Notes under the pieces: model-generated
Told to the model about the DNA's origin: nothing
What the model saw: only the letters and a program-made list of their open reading frames with translations
Database searches by the model: none
Program-made: the position numbers and the translations under genes
Shown here: positions 7,529 to 17,011 of the stretch, piece by piece
How the letters are laid out: every line of letters begins with the position of its first letter
How positions within the stretch are numbered: the stretch's first letter is position 1
Assembly: GCF_014204795.1 (NCBI RefSeq)
Contig: NZ_JACHMB010000001.1
Location: 5,964,501-6,028,500, forward strand
Source: Nonomuraea jabiensis
GTDB lineage: Bacteria > Actinomycetota > Actinomycetes > Streptosporangiales > Streptosporangiaceae
Direction of reading: 5' to 3'
Length of the DNA: 64,000 nt

Positions 7529-7621
7529 GGCGGCTTTTGCCGCTGATGACGAATCTGGACCTCGTAGGCGGCCGTCCCTGACCGACCCGGAACCCCGGGG
7601 CCTCACCAACGAGGTGACCTC

Positions 7622-7912
7622 ATGCCAGAAGACCCCACCCTGTCCCCGGAACTGCGCCGGCAGATCGCCAGATTCGTCGCACGCGCCTGGTCCGACGAGT
7701 CGCTCAGGCGGGAGTTCGAACGAGACCCGCGCGCCGCCCTCGCCGAAGCGGGCGTCGACTGGCCACGCGAGCTCGCCCCGCCCGACCTTCCTGACCACCC
7801 CGGCCAGGCCATCGACCTGGAGAGCCTCGAATCGTCCGCGGGCGGCGCCCTCGGCACGATCGGCACGGTGAGCTGCCCGACCGGATGCTTCTCCGGCGGA
7901 CAGAACGCCTGA
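7622..7912 (+). CDS. NHLP-leader RiPP precursor 2 (SCPTGCFSGG core)
   Basis: A 96-residue precursor from the ATG at 7622. The leader has the NHLP pattern LRRQIARFVARAWSDESLRREFERDPRAALAEAG (given as the region of residues ~10-44). It ends with a true double glycine, SSAGG, the expected cut site for the C39 peptidase encoded at 9011. The core ends TVSCPTGCFSGGQNA, with two Cys and four Thr/Ser. Its leader differs from precursors 1, 4 and 5, so it may be recognised differently. It begins the main run of co-directional genes. Confidence 0.9.
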   Translation: MPEDPTLSPELRRQIARFVARAWSDESLRREFERDPRAALAEAGVDWPRELAPPDLPDHPGQAIDLESLESSAGGALGTIGTVSCPTGCFSGGQNA

Positions 7913-7928
7913 CGACCTCGCAAGGCGT

Positions 7929-7957
7929 GGTGGTGGACAGTCCAGATGCCCACCACC
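7929..7957 (+). promoter_or_regulatory. 5' leader hairpin with conserved loop, copy 2
   Basis: The arms GGTGGTG (7929-7935) and CACCACC (7951-7957) enclose the loop GACAGTCCAGATGCC, 44 nt before the ATG of precursor 3. Compared with copy 1 (5967-5995), the loop shares 13 of 15 bases. Stem pairs 3, 4 and 6 have changed on both sides (C-G to T-A, A-T to G-C, C-G to T-A). Confidence 0.6.
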
Positions 7958-8001
7958 TCGCCAGACCAGCATCTCACACACCCGCGGCGGGAGGACTTGT
8001 G

Positions 8002-8295
8002 ATGACTGTGGACACCATCGGCTGGGACACGACTCAGCGCAGGGCGTTCGGCGAGCTGACCGCGAGGTCGTGGCTCGACGCCGACTTCAGACTCCGGTAC
8101 GAGCACGACCCCCTCTCGGTCCTGGCCGAGTACAACCTCCGGCTGGCCGACGGGGCAGTCGCCCCGGCGCTGCCGCCGGAGCCCGGCAGCGAGCTCGTCA
8201 TCGAGATCCTCGACGGGTCCGAGGCGATGCCGCCGCCCCCTCCGTGCCTGCTCAGCCTCTGCTTCTGCCTGTACACGCCGACCCCGGGAGAGTGA
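8002..8295 (+). CDS. NHLP-leader RiPP precursor 3 (Pro-run, CLLSLCFC core)
   Basis: A 97-residue precursor with a GGGAGGA ribosome site and ATG at 8002. The leader pattern is RRAFGELTARSWLDADFRLR, then HDPLSVLAEYNL and ALPPEPGSELVIEILDG. No double-Gly or AAG motif is present. The C-terminus is SEAMPPPPPC then LLSLCFCLYTPTPGE, with a five-proline run, three Cys and few Ser/Thr. Such a core fits thiazoline/thiazole formation better than dehydration. The cleavage site is unclear, possibly after LDG. It ends 6 nt before the secretion protein gene. Confidence 0.85.
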   Translation: MTVDTIGWDTTQRRAFGELTARSWLDADFRLRYEHDPLSVLAEYNLRLADGAVAPALPPEPGSELVIEILDGSEAMPPPPPCLLSLCFCLYTPTPGE

Positions 8296-8301
8296 CACGC
8301 G

Positions 8302-9018
8302 ATGACCATGACCGCGACGGAGGCGCCGGGAGGCGAGCGGATCGACGAGCTCGTCTCCACGGTGCGGGCCAAGGCGTGGCTCGCCGCGGCCGCGCTCATC
8401 CTGGTCGCGGGCTGCGCGGCGAGCTGGACCTGGCTGGGCCAGGTCCGCGACGTGGTCTCCGGCACCGGCGTGCTGGTGGCGGGCGCCGGTCCCGTACCGG
8501 TGGCCGCCCCCGTGCCCGGCAGCGTGGCCGAGCTCCTGGTCCGCGTGGGCCAGGAGGTGACCCCGGCGACGCCGCTGGCCGTGCTGGCCGACGAGCGGGG
8601 ACGCCGGCACGTCGTGACGGGCACCGCGACGGGACGGGTGCTGCGTACGGCGGCCCCCGGCGCGGTCCTGGCCGCGGGCGGCACCGTCGCGGCGGTCGAC
8701 CCGGCCGCCGGCCCCCTGCGGGCGCTGCTCATGGTCGGCCGGGACCGGATCGGCGCGCTCGCCCCAGGCCAGAGCGTCACGTTCGGCGGCACGGGCGCGC
8801 GGGGCCGGGTGAGCGCGGTCGAGCCGTACCCCGCCTCGGGCGAGCTGCTGCGCCCGCTGTTCGGCGAGGCCCTGCGGGCGGACGGGCGGCACCTGGTGAC
8901 CGTCGACCTCGACCGGCCGGCCTGGCCGGGCGCCACGCTCACCCCGGTGTCGGGGGAGATCACCGTCGCCGTCGTCCGCCCCGTGGACGCCCTGTTCGCC
9001 GGAGGGCGTCGTGGCTGA
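8302..9018 (+). CDS. NHLM-type secretion protein (HlyD-like membrane fusion protein)
   Basis: This 238-residue protein has one N-terminal membrane helix (~residues 26-48) and a periplasm-facing biotinyl-lipoyl-like fold (VSGTGVLVAGAGPVPVAAPVPGSVAELLVRVGQEV), followed by a beta-rich region. That matches the short HlyD-like component of NHLM export systems, which are tied to NHLP precursors. It would link the two ABC transporters encoded directly downstream. The gene overlaps the next by 8 bp, indicating coupled translation. Confidence 0.85.
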   Translation: MTMTATEAPGGERIDELVSTVRAKAWLAAAALILVAGCAASWTWLGQVRDVVSGTGVLVAGAGPVPVAAPVPGSVAELLVRVGQEVTPATPLAVLADERGRRHVVTGTATGRVLRTAAPGAVLAAGGTVAAVDPAAGPLRALLMVGRDRIGALAPGQSVTFGGTGARGRVSAVEPYPASGELLRPLFGEALRADGRHLVTVDLDRPAWPGATLTPVSGEITVAVVRPVDALFAGGRRG

Positions 9019-11176
9019 GCACGCGACCAGGCCGCGGCCGGTACGCACCGAGCGCCGGCCGCAGATGGAGGACGCCGACTGCGGGCCCGCCTGCCTGAGC
9101 ACGATCTTCGCCCACCACGGCCTGCGCGTCCCCGTACGCGACATCAGAGAACGGTGCGGAGTGGGCAGGGACGGCCTCACGGGAGCCGGGCTCAAGGCGG
9201 CGGCCGAGGAGTACGGCTTCACCATCGGCGGCTGGCGAGTGGAGGCCGACGCGCTGGAGAGCTTCCCCGTCCCCTCGATGATCTTCGTCGACCAGCGGCA
9301 CTACGTGGTGCTGGAAGGCATGCGCAAGCGGTGGGCCTACCTCAACGACCCCGCCGTGGGCAGGATCCGGCTGAGCAGAGAGGAGTTCCGGCGGCGATTC
9401 AGCGGGATCGTGCTGGTACCACGCCCGGGCGAGGGCTTCACACCGGGCGGGCAGCGGTTCCCCATGGCCCGCTCGGTGCTGGCGAAGGTGCGGCCGTACC
9501 TGTCCACGCTGCTCGCCATCGCCGTCATGGCCTTCATGCTGGCCCTGCCCGCGGCGGTCACCGCGCTGCTGACCCGGCTCCTGCTGGGCAAGGTGCTGGT
9601 CGAAGGCGGCGCGGCCTGGTCCGCGCCCGTGCTCCTCGGGCTGCTCGGCTGCGTCGGCTTCACCCTGGCCGGCATGTGGGCGCAGCAGCGGCTGCTCGGT
9701 GCCGTGCAGCTGGCGATGGCGGCCGACCTGTCCGGCCGGTACGTGTGGCGGCTGCTCAGGCTACCGGGCGACCACTTCCACCGGCGGCAGACCGGTGGCC
9801 TGGTGACCAGGACGTCCTTCGGCGCGGGGCTGGCCCTGCTGCTGTCGGACCGGGTCGCCGCCGTCATCGCGGCCCTGCTCACCATGGTGGTGCACTCGTC
9901 GATCCTGTTCGCCTTCCACCCGGCCTTCGCCGCCGTCGCCGTGCTGCTGGCGGCGGTCAATCTGGTGGCGATGCGCGCGGTCAGCCGCCGCACCGCCCCG
10001 CACCAGCAGCGGCTCATCTTCGACGAGCACCGCAGGGACAGCATGGCGTTCAACGGCGTCTCGATGGCCGAGTCGCTGAAGGCCGACGGCGCCGAGGGAT
10101 GGTTCTTCGCCAAGTGGGCGGGGCTGTCGGCGCGGACCATGTCGGCGGCCCAGGAACTGATGCGGGTCACGCAGGCGCTGATGGTGGTGCCCGCCGCGCT
10201 CGGCTCCCTCGCCGGGGCCACCATGGTGATCACCGGGGCGGTGCTGATGGCCCGCGGCGAGGTCACGATGGAGACCGTCATCGCGGCGCAGCTCCTCGTC
10301 GGCGCCTTCCTCGTACCCATGTCCTCGCTGGTCGGGGTCGGCGCCGAGGCGCAGGTCGTGGTCGCGCAGACCGGCATGCTCGACGACGCGCTGCAGGCCG
10401 AGCCCGACCCCCGCCACGCCGAACCCCCCGGCGCCCCCGAGGGGGCGGGGGGCCTGCGCGGCACGGTGGAGTTCGACGGGGTCACCTTCGGGTACGACCG
10501 CCAGCACGGGCCGGTGATCGAGGGGCTGTCGTGGCGCGTGGAGCCGGGCCAGCGCATTGCCATCGTCGGCCGCACCGGCAGCGGCAAGTCCACGGTCGCC
10601 CGCCTGCTCACCGGAGCGGTCGTGCCGTGGTCCGGGCAGATCAGGTTCGACGGCGTGCCGAGGGACGAGCTGCCCAGGGAGACGCTGTCCACCTCGATCG
10701 GCTACGTGGAGCAGAACCTGCAGGTGTTCGAGGGCACGGTGGCCGACAACCTCACGCTGTGGGACCCGACGGTTCCCGCGTACCGGCTGCGCCGGGCGGT
10801 CGGCGACGCCTGCATCGCCGAGGTGGTCCACCGCAGGGGCGGGCTGTCGGGCGGCCTGGTCGAGGAGCGGGGCCGCAACCTGTCGGGCGGCGAGCGGCAG
10901 CGCCTGGAGATCGCCCGGGCGCTCGCGCTGTCCCCCTCGGTGCTGGTGCTGGACGAGGCCACCAGCGCGCTCGACGCGGAGACCGAGGCCCTGGTGGACG
11001 CCAACCTCAAAGCCAGGGGCTGCACGTGCGTGGTCATCGCGCACCGGCTCAGCACCGTACGCGACAGCGACCTGATCCTCGTGCTGGACCGCGGCAAGGT
11101 CGTCCAGCGGGGAACCCACGCCGAGCTCATCGCTGAGCCCGGCCCCTACCGCACACTCGTCGAGGAAGCGGCATGA
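9011..11176 (+). CDS. NHLM ABC transporter with C39 leader peptidase
   Basis: A 721-residue peptidase-containing ABC transporter. The N-terminal C39 peptidase has an intact triad: C24 in DADCGPAC, H97 in QRHYVVLEG and D113 in LNDPAVG. It is followed by a six-helix ABC transmembrane domain (~residues 155-440). The nucleotide-binding domain has Walker A GRTGSGKST, signature LSGGERQR and Walker B VLVLDEATSALD. It should cleave precursor leaders at the Gly-type site and export the cores. The GTG start follows GGAGG and overlaps the upstream gene; the stop overlaps the next ATG (ATGA). Confidence 0.95.
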   Translation: MAEHATRPRPVRTERRPQMEDADCGPACLSTIFAHHGLRVPVRDIRERCGVGRDGLTGAGLKAAAEEYGFTIGGWRVEADALESFPVPSMIFVDQRHYVVLEGMRKRWAYLNDPAVGRIRLSREEFRRRFSGIVLVPRPGEGFTPGGQRFPMARSVLAKVRPYLSTLLAIAVMAFMLALPAAVTALLTRLLLGKVLVEGGAAWSAPVLLGLLGCVGFTLAGMWAQQRLLGAVQLAMAADLSGRYVWRLLRLPGDHFHRRQTGGLVTRTSFGAGLALLLSDRVAAVIAALLTMVVHSSILFAFHPAFAAVAVLLAAVNLVAMRAVSRRTAPHQQRLIFDEHRRDSMAFNGVSMAESLKADGAEGWFFAKWAGLSARTMSAAQELMRVTQALMVVPAALGSLAGATMVITGAVLMARGEVTMETVIAAQLLVGAFLVPMSSLVGVGAEAQVVVAQTGMLDDALQAEPDPRHAEPPGAPEGAGGLRGTVEFDGVTFGYDRQHGPVIEGLSWRVEPGQRIAIVGRTGSGKSTVARLLTGAVVPWSGQIRFDGVPRDELPRETLSTSIGYVEQNLQVFEGTVADNLTLWDPTVPAYRLRRAVGDACIAEVVHRRGGLSGGLVEERGRNLSGGERQRLEIARALALSPSVLVLDEATSALDAETEALVDANLKARGCTCVVIAHRLSTVRDSDLILVLDRGKVVQRGTHAELIAEPGPYRTLVEEAA

Positions 11177-13797
11177 ACGGCTACCCCGTCAGCGAGATCG
11201 AGCTGATCGACCCCTATGCCTGCTGGCACGTCGTCAGCGGCTCCGTCGACGTCCTGCTGGCGCCCGTGGACGGCCAGGGCCCCCGCCGCCGCGTCGTCCG
11301 CGTGGAGAGCGGCCAGCTCATGCACGGCTTCGCCGCCACCGACCTGCCGCAGGGCTACACCGTCCTGGCCGCCGCGGCCGACGGGACGTCGGTGCGCCGC
11401 GTCCGCAGGGACGCGGGCGCGCTGTCGGCCTGGGCGCGCCGCCTCCACCGGCCCGGCGCGCAGGACGGCGCGGGCGGCGGCCGGCCGGCGGCGCCCCGCC
11501 CAGGCCGGCAGGGGGCCGGCGCGGCGCAGGACCCGCCGAGCGACCGCGAGCTGCGCGCGCTGCACCGCGGGGCGCTGGAGCAGGTGCTGCTGCTGGCCGA
11601 GGCGGAGGAGGCCGACCGGGACAACTGGCGCGCGGCCAGGGTGGCGGCCACGAGCGAGACGCTCCGGCGGTCGTTCGCCGATGTCGGGGTCGCCGCCGGC
11701 GCTCCACCCTCCCCCGACCGGCCCCGGACGACCGCCGAACACGCCGCGAAAGTGGTCAAGACGCTCGGCGACCACTGCGGGTTCGCCGTGCGGGACAGCG
11801 CCCCGGACGCCGGCCCCGACGCCGACTCCGGCTCTGGGCCCGGCGACCCGCTCGGCGCGGCGCTGGACGCCGCCAGGGTCAGGCACCGGCGGGTACGCCT
11901 TTCCGGACGATGGTGGCGCGAGGCCACCGTCCCCATGATCGGCTTCACCCGGGAGGGCGGCCGGCCGGTGGCGCTCCTGCCGCACCGGGGCGGCTACCGC
12001 GCCGCGGACCCGGCGGCGGACCCGTGCCGGGTGACCGAGTCCGTGGCCGCCGGCCTCGCCCCCGACGCCTGGCAGATCTACCCGCCGCTCGGCGAGGGCG
12101 TCGCCACCCCCGTCGCGCTGCTCAGGTTCGGCCTGCGCGGCGCGGGCAGGGAGCTGGCCTGGCTCCTCGCGGCCGGCGGCGGCGCCGGGCTGCTCGCGCT
12201 CGGTGTCCCCCTGCTCACCTTCGGCCTGCTGACCTCCGCGGCCAACCCCGCCGACCGGCCCGCGACGATCTGGACCGCGGCGATCATCGCCGCCATGGTG
12301 TGCGCGAGCGCCCTGCTCCTCGCCGTGCGCAACTCGGTGCTCGTACGCGTCCACAGCCGTCTCCAGGAACGGCTCGAACCCGCCGTCTGGAGCCACCTCA
12401 TCTCCCTCGACCTGCCGTTCTTCAACCGCTACAGCACCGGCGAGCTGGTCCAGCGCGCCAACGCCATCGCCGACATGCGCAAGGCGCTCGGCGAGGCCGC
12501 GGTCAACTCCCTCCTCGGCGGCATGTTCTCCCTGTTCGGCCTGCTGGCGCTGCTCGCCGTGGACTGGCGGCTGGCCCTGGTCGCGCTGGGCGGGGTGGGC
12601 GCGCTGCTCGCCGTGCTCGCCGGGCGCGCGGTCCGCCAGCAGCGGCACGAGCTGGTCATGCACGAGCAGTACGGCAAGGTCTACTCCCTGCTGTACGCGT
12701 GCCTCGGCGCGATCGACAAGATCCACGTCGCGGGCCGGGAGGCCCAGGTGTTCGGGCTGTGGTCCCGGCTGTTCGCCACGCAGCAGCGCGCGGCCGAGGC
12801 GATCCAGCGCGAGCGGGCGGTGTCGGCGGCGATCGGCGCCTCGGCGCAGCCGGCGCTGCTGCTGCTCCTGGCCGCCACCGGCCTGACCTGGGGCGTCCCG
12901 ACGGCGTCGTTCGTGATCGCCGCCGTGGCGCTCGGCCAGTTCGTGCTCGCGCTCGGCCAGATGAACAGGGCGGTGGAAGCGGCCTTCGCCCTCCTGCCCC
13001 GGTTCGAGCGGCTGCGCCCGGTGCTGGAGCGGGCGCCCGAGACGTCGCCGGGCGCCAAGGACCCGGGCGAGCTGGGCGGGCTGGTACGGCTCAGCGGCGT
13101 CTCCTTCGCCTACCCCGGCACCGCGATGCGGATCCTCGACGACGTGTCGATGGTGTTCAAGCCGGGCGAGTTCGTCGCGGTCGCGGGCCCGTCCGGCGCG
13201 GGCAAGTCCACGCTGGTGCGCCTGCTGCTGGGCTTCGAACCACCCCGCACCGGCCAGGTCCTCTACGACGGCGGCGACCTGCGCGACCTCGAACTGCGCC
13301 GGGTGCGCGCCCAGGTGGGCGTCGTGATGCAGCAGGCCAGGGTGCTCAGAGGCTCGATCCTGGAGAACATCATCGGCGACGTGCCCGGCGCCACGGAGGA
13401 GGACGCCTGGTGGGCGGCCCGCCTGGCCGACCTGGACGGCGACATCGCCGCGATGCCCATGGGCATGCACACCGTCGTCGGAGAGGACAACGCGTCCTTC
13501 TCGGGCGGCCAGCTCCAGCGGCTGCTCATCGCCAGAGCGCTGGTGAAACGCCCGCGCATCCTCATCCTCGACGAGGCGACGAGCGCCCTGGACAACCACA
13601 CCCAGGCGCTGGTCAGCCGGAGGATCGCCGAGTTGGACATCACCCGGATCGTGATCGCGCACCGGCTGAGCACCATCAAGTCGGCGGATCGGATCTACGT
13701 ACTCGACCAGGGGAGGGTCGTCGCCGACGGCCCCTTCGAGGAGCTGGTGGACGACAGCCGGCTCTTCGCCCGCATGGTCCGCCGACAGGAGGTCTGA
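11173..13797 (+). CDS. NHLM ABC transporter, second ATP-binding/permease protein
   Basis: An 874-residue ABC transporter without the C39 domain. About 330 N-terminal residues are soluble, beginning with a cyclic-nucleotide-domain-like beta region (CWHVVSGSVDVLLAPVDG). Membrane helices follow (from ~residue 335), then a nucleotide-binding domain with Walker A GPSGAGKST, signature FSGGQLQR and Walker B ILILDEATSALD. This layout is the partner half of NHLM export systems. It probably forms a heteromeric exporter with the gene at 9011. It is separated by one base from the LanM-like gene. Confidence 0.9.
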   Translation: MNGYPVSEIELIDPYACWHVVSGSVDVLLAPVDGQGPRRRVVRVESGQLMHGFAATDLPQGYTVLAAAADGTSVRRVRRDAGALSAWARRLHRPGAQDGAGGGRPAAPRPGRQGAGAAQDPPSDRELRALHRGALEQVLLLAEAEEADRDNWRAARVAATSETLRRSFADVGVAAGAPPSPDRPRTTAEHAAKVVKTLGDHCGFAVRDSAPDAGPDADSGSGPGDPLGAALDAARVRHRRVRLSGRWWREATVPMIGFTREGGRPVALLPHRGGYRAADPAADPCRVTESVAAGLAPDAWQIYPPLGEGVATPVALLRFGLRGAGRELAWLLAAGGGAGLLALGVPLLTFGLLTSAANPADRPATIWTAAIIAAMVCASALLLAVRNSVLVRVHSRLQERLEPAVWSHLISLDLPFFNRYSTGELVQRANAIADMRKALGEAAVNSLLGGMFSLFGLLALLAVDWRLALVALGGVGALLAVLAGRAVRQQRHELVMHEQYGKVYSLLYACLGAIDKIHVAGREAQVFGLWSRLFATQQRAAEAIQRERAVSAAIGASAQPALLLLLAATGLTWGVPTASFVIAAVALGQFVLALGQMNRAVEAAFALLPRFERLRPVLERAPETSPGAKDPGELGGLVRLSGVSFAYPGTAMRILDDVSMVFKPGEFVAVAGPSGAGKSTLVRLLLGFEPPRTGQVLYDGGDLRDLELRRVRAQVGVVMQQARVLRGSILENIIGDVPGATEEDAWWAARLADLDGDIAAMPMGMHTVVGEDNASFSGGQLQRLLIARALVKRPRILILDEATSALDNHTQALVSRRIAELDITRIVIAHRLSTIKSADRIYVLDQGRVVADGPFEELVDDSRLFARMVRRQEV

Positions 13798-13798
13798 G

Positions 13799-16700
13799 AT
13801 GACGGTCTCGGTTCACGCCGGATACGCCGAAGCGCAGGGGGAGGGTTTGCTCGCGGTTCCGGGCGGTGACGAACGGCTGATAGCCGTGCTCGCCGCCGCG
13901 GCGCCCTTCCCCGAACGCGTGTCGGGAGAGTTCTTCGTCCCCGTGGCGGGGCGCAGCCCGCGCCAGGCGTCCGAGCGCACCAAACGCTGGCTGAAGGCCG
14001 CCGTCGGCGACGACGAGGACGCCAAGCGGGCGCTGCTGCACCACCGCAGGCGCTCCGGCCGCGACCTCGGCGCCGGGCTCGTCGACGTCCGGCTCGCCGA
14101 CCCGCGCAGGCTGCCCGACTGGGGTTACGCCCTGGTGGACTTCCTGCTCGCCCAGCCGCCCACGGCCGCGGCCGACCCCGCGTCCGGGCGGCCCGGCTCC
14201 CCGTTCGTGGCGTTCAGGCGCGCCGTCAACCGGCTGGTGGACATGAAGGACGGGACGGTACGCGGAGTCCCCGTCACCCCCGAGGCGTGCGAGGACATCG
14301 CGGGCCAGCTGATCGAGCGCCTGACGCAGGTCTGCTTCTCCGGCTTCGCGTTCGAGGCGCAGCTCGCCGGCACCGCCAACGACGTGTCCGCCTGGCTGCA
14401 GAGCCCCGGCCTGGACGTCAGCCAGTCCGGCTGGCTCGACCGGCTGGAGACGCTCCCGGGGCTGGCCTACGTCATGGGCATGGCCTGCCTGCAGTGGCGG
14501 CGCGTCGTTCACGAGCTGTTCGACCGGTTGAACGCCGACCTGCCCGAGCTGCGCAGGACGCTGTGGGGCTGGACCGCCCCCGGACCGGTCACGGGATACT
14601 CCGGCGACTCGGGCGACCCGCACAACCACGGCCGGGTGGTCACGCTGCTCACCTTCGCCTCGGGCGAGCGGGTCGTCTACAAGCCGAAGGACCTGCGCTC
14701 GGTGGTCGGGCTGATGGACGTGTGCACCCTGCTGAACAACCACGGGCTGCCGCTCACCCTGCACACCCGCACGGTCGTCCTGCGTGACGGCTACGGCTGG
14801 GAGGAGTACGTCACCGCCGAGCCCGCCACGGACGAGGACAGCGTACGGCGCTACTACACGCGCCTGGGCATGCTGGCCAGGCTCGCCCAGTTCCTGGAGT
14901 GCCGCGACCTGTGGGCCGACAACCTGGTCGCCAAGGGCGACACGCCGGTCTTCATCGACCTGGAGAACGTCCTGCAGGCCCGCATCAGCAAGCCCGCCCT
15001 CATCGGCGACCGCATCCAGTCCCTGTGGGGGCAGGTCGAGGAGACGGTGGTCAAGACCGCCGTCATCAGCTTTCCCCGGGTGATCGCGGGCGGCGTCCAG
15101 GCGCACGACATCGGCTGCATGGCCGGACTGCAGGAGCAGGTCGCGCAGAGCCCCCAGTTGTACCCGCTCGGCTGGGAGGCGCCGCCGTACCGGCCCACGT
15201 GGGGCGCGGGCGAGCTGGCCGACCCGAGCCGCTACGCCGACGAGGTGGCCGAGGGCTACCGGCAGATGCAGGACTGCCTGACGCGCAACCGGGAGCTGCT
15301 GGCCGACGCCCGCGGCCCGCTCGCGCTGCTGGAGGACGCGCCGGTCCGCTACATCTGGCGCAGCACCTGGGACTGCGTCGAGCTGCTCGGCATGAGCCTG
15401 AGCCCGGGGGCGCTGATCGACGGGATGGCCAGGGAGGTCACCCTCGCCCACCTGTTCCGCAGCGCCCGCGAGACGCTGCGGCGGGACCCGGGGCGCGAGG
15501 ACATCCTGGAGATCGTCGAGCAGGAGATCGACGCGTTCCGCCGGATGGACGTCCCCCTGTTCGTCTCCAGGCCCGGCTCGGACTCGGTGTTCACCCCCGA
15601 CGGCGTCGAGATCCCCGGGCACTTCTCGGGCACGGCGTGGCAGCGGCTCCAGGACCGCCTCGCCGACCTGGCGGGGTTCCCGGTGGACGAGCAGCTCGCC
15701 GTGCTGGAGACCTGCCTGGACTTCACGGGCGCGCGGCAACTGCCCACCCTGTTCCCCGGCCCCGGGCCCCGGCCCCGCACGGTGCGCGAGATCGGCCAGT
15801 ACGTCTACGACCTGTCGGGACGGCGGGCGGAGCCCGAGGCCGAGGTGCTGCTCGCCCGCGCCGGCGAGCTCGCCGACCAGGTGCTCGCCAGCGCCGTCCC
15901 GCTCGGCACGCCCAAGGGCGGCCCCGTCGGCGAGCGGTCCGGCTGGATCGGCGTGGTCACCTATCCCGCGCACGGCCTGGACCAGGTCGAACCCCTCCAG
16001 GGCGACCTGCTCACCGGCACCGCCGGCCTCGCCGTCTTCCTCGCCGAGCTGTACGCCAACACGGGCGCCCCCGGCCACTGGACGGCCGCGCAGGACGCGC
16101 TGGACGCCTCGGCCGAGTTCGCGACGCTGTCCACGCAGTCGGGCGTCTACCGCAGGATGTGCGGGACGCTCGCCCCAGTCGGGGCGTTCGTGGGCCTCGG
16201 CTCGACCATCTACGCGCTGAGCCGCTGCGGCGCCACCCTGGCCGACACCAGGCTCGTCGAGCGGGCGGTCGCGCTGGTGCCGCTCGCCGAGGCCCAGCTG
16301 GCCCTGCCGACCTGCGCCGAACCCGTGCTGGGCCGGGCCGGGCTGCTGCTCGCCCTGCACAAGCTGCGCGAGGCCGCGCCGACGGCGGTCCCCGAGGCCG
16401 AGGCGCTCGCCGCGAGGCTGCACGAGGAGCTGCTGGCCGAGCTGGCCGGCGGCGGCGCGGCCCGGTCGCCGTACCCGCCGGGCGTGGCCGCGCTCGACGG
16501 GGTGCCCACCGGGGTGGACGGGCTGGTGTGGGCGCTGGCCGCCAGCGCGGCCGCGCTGGGGGAGACCGGCTCCGGGAAGAGCGGCCCCGGGAAGAGCGGC
16601 GCTGACCTCGCGCCGCTGCTGGCGCACCGGTTCGCCCTCGACACGCCCGGCTCGCTGCTCGCCGCCGTCGCCACCGCCCACCTCCTCACCGGCGAGGTGC

Positions 16701-17011
16701 CCGGCGACCTGCGGGAGCGCGTGGCCAGGTACTGCGCCCCCGACGCCGCACGTTCCTGCGCGCGGCTCGTCGTGGACGCCGAGGTGGCGCTGCACACCGC
16801 CCGCCTGACCGGCGACGAGGCGCTGGAGCGCTCCGCCCGCGAGCTGGCCGCCGAACTGCTGCGCCGCCGCGACCACACGGGCCGCTGGTTCGCCGACCGG
16901 CGGCGCGCCGACCGCCTGTCCCTGTCCGCCACCGACGGGCTCGCCGCGGCGGGGCTCACCCTCCTCCGGCTCGCCGACGACCAGGTCGCCTCGCTGCGCC
17001 TCGTGCACTGA
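13799..17011 (+). CDS. LanM-type peptide dehydratase with degenerate cyclase half
   Basis: A 1070-residue LanM-type enzyme. The N-terminal dehydratase (kinase-like) half keeps D273/H275 (GDPHNHGR), K295 (VYKPK), D370 and N375 (RDLWADNLVA), D387/E389 (FIDLEN) and R521/T523 (YIWRST). The usual His of DLHxEN is Trp372. The C-terminal LanC-like half keeps the fold repeats (LLTGTAGLAVFLAELY, GAFVGLGSTIYAL) but not the active site. The AHG position reads GVDG (V906), WCHGxPG reads ALDTPG (~946-951), and the CHG zinc motif reads SCAR (only C987 remains). It should dehydrate Ser/Thr in the precursors but probably cannot close lanthionine rings. Confidence 0.9.
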   Translation: MTVSVHAGYAEAQGEGLLAVPGGDERLIAVLAAAAPFPERVSGEFFVPVAGRSPRQASERTKRWLKAAVGDDEDAKRALLHHRRRSGRDLGAGLVDVRLADPRRLPDWGYALVDFLLAQPPTAAADPASGRPGSPFVAFRRAVNRLVDMKDGTVRGVPVTPEACEDIAGQLIERLTQVCFSGFAFEAQLAGTANDVSAWLQSPGLDVSQSGWLDRLETLPGLAYVMGMACLQWRRVVHELFDRLNADLPELRRTLWGWTAPGPVTGYSGDSGDPHNHGRVVTLLTFASGERVVYKPKDLRSVVGLMDVCTLLNNHGLPLTLHTRTVVLRDGYGWEEYVTAEPATDEDSVRRYYTRLGMLARLAQFLECRDLWADNLVAKGDTPVFIDLENVLQARISKPALIGDRIQSLWGQVEETVVKTAVISFPRVIAGGVQAHDIGCMAGLQEQVAQSPQLYPLGWEAPPYRPTWGAGELADPSRYADEVAEGYRQMQDCLTRNRELLADARGPLALLEDAPVRYIWRSTWDCVELLGMSLSPGALIDGMAREVTLAHLFRSARETLRRDPGREDILEIVEQEIDAFRRMDVPLFVSRPGSDSVFTPDGVEIPGHFSGTAWQRLQDRLADLAGFPVDEQLAVLETCLDFTGARQLPTLFPGPGPRPRTVREIGQYVYDLSGRRAEPEAEVLLARAGELADQVLASAVPLGTPKGGPVGERSGWIGVVTYPAHGLDQVEPLQGDLLTGTAGLAVFLAELYANTGAPGHWTAAQDALDASAEFATLSTQSGVYRRMCGTLAPVGAFVGLGSTIYALSRCGATLADTRLVERAVALVPLAEAQLALPTCAEPVLGRAGLLLALHKLREAAPTAVPEAEALAARLHEELLAELAGGGAARSPYPPGVAALDGVPTGVDGLVWALAASAAALGETGSGKSGPGKSGADLAPLLAHRFALDTPGSLLAAVATAHLLTGEVPGDLRERVARYCAPDAARSCARLVVDAEVALHTARLTGDEALERSARELAAELLRRRDHTGRWFADRRRADRLSLSATDGLAAAGLTLLRLADDQVASLRLVH

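Noticed and set aside
11146..13662. 838-codon minus-strand frame opposite the second NHLM transporter
   Set aside because: Composition is typical of an antisense GC-rich shadow; no motifs.
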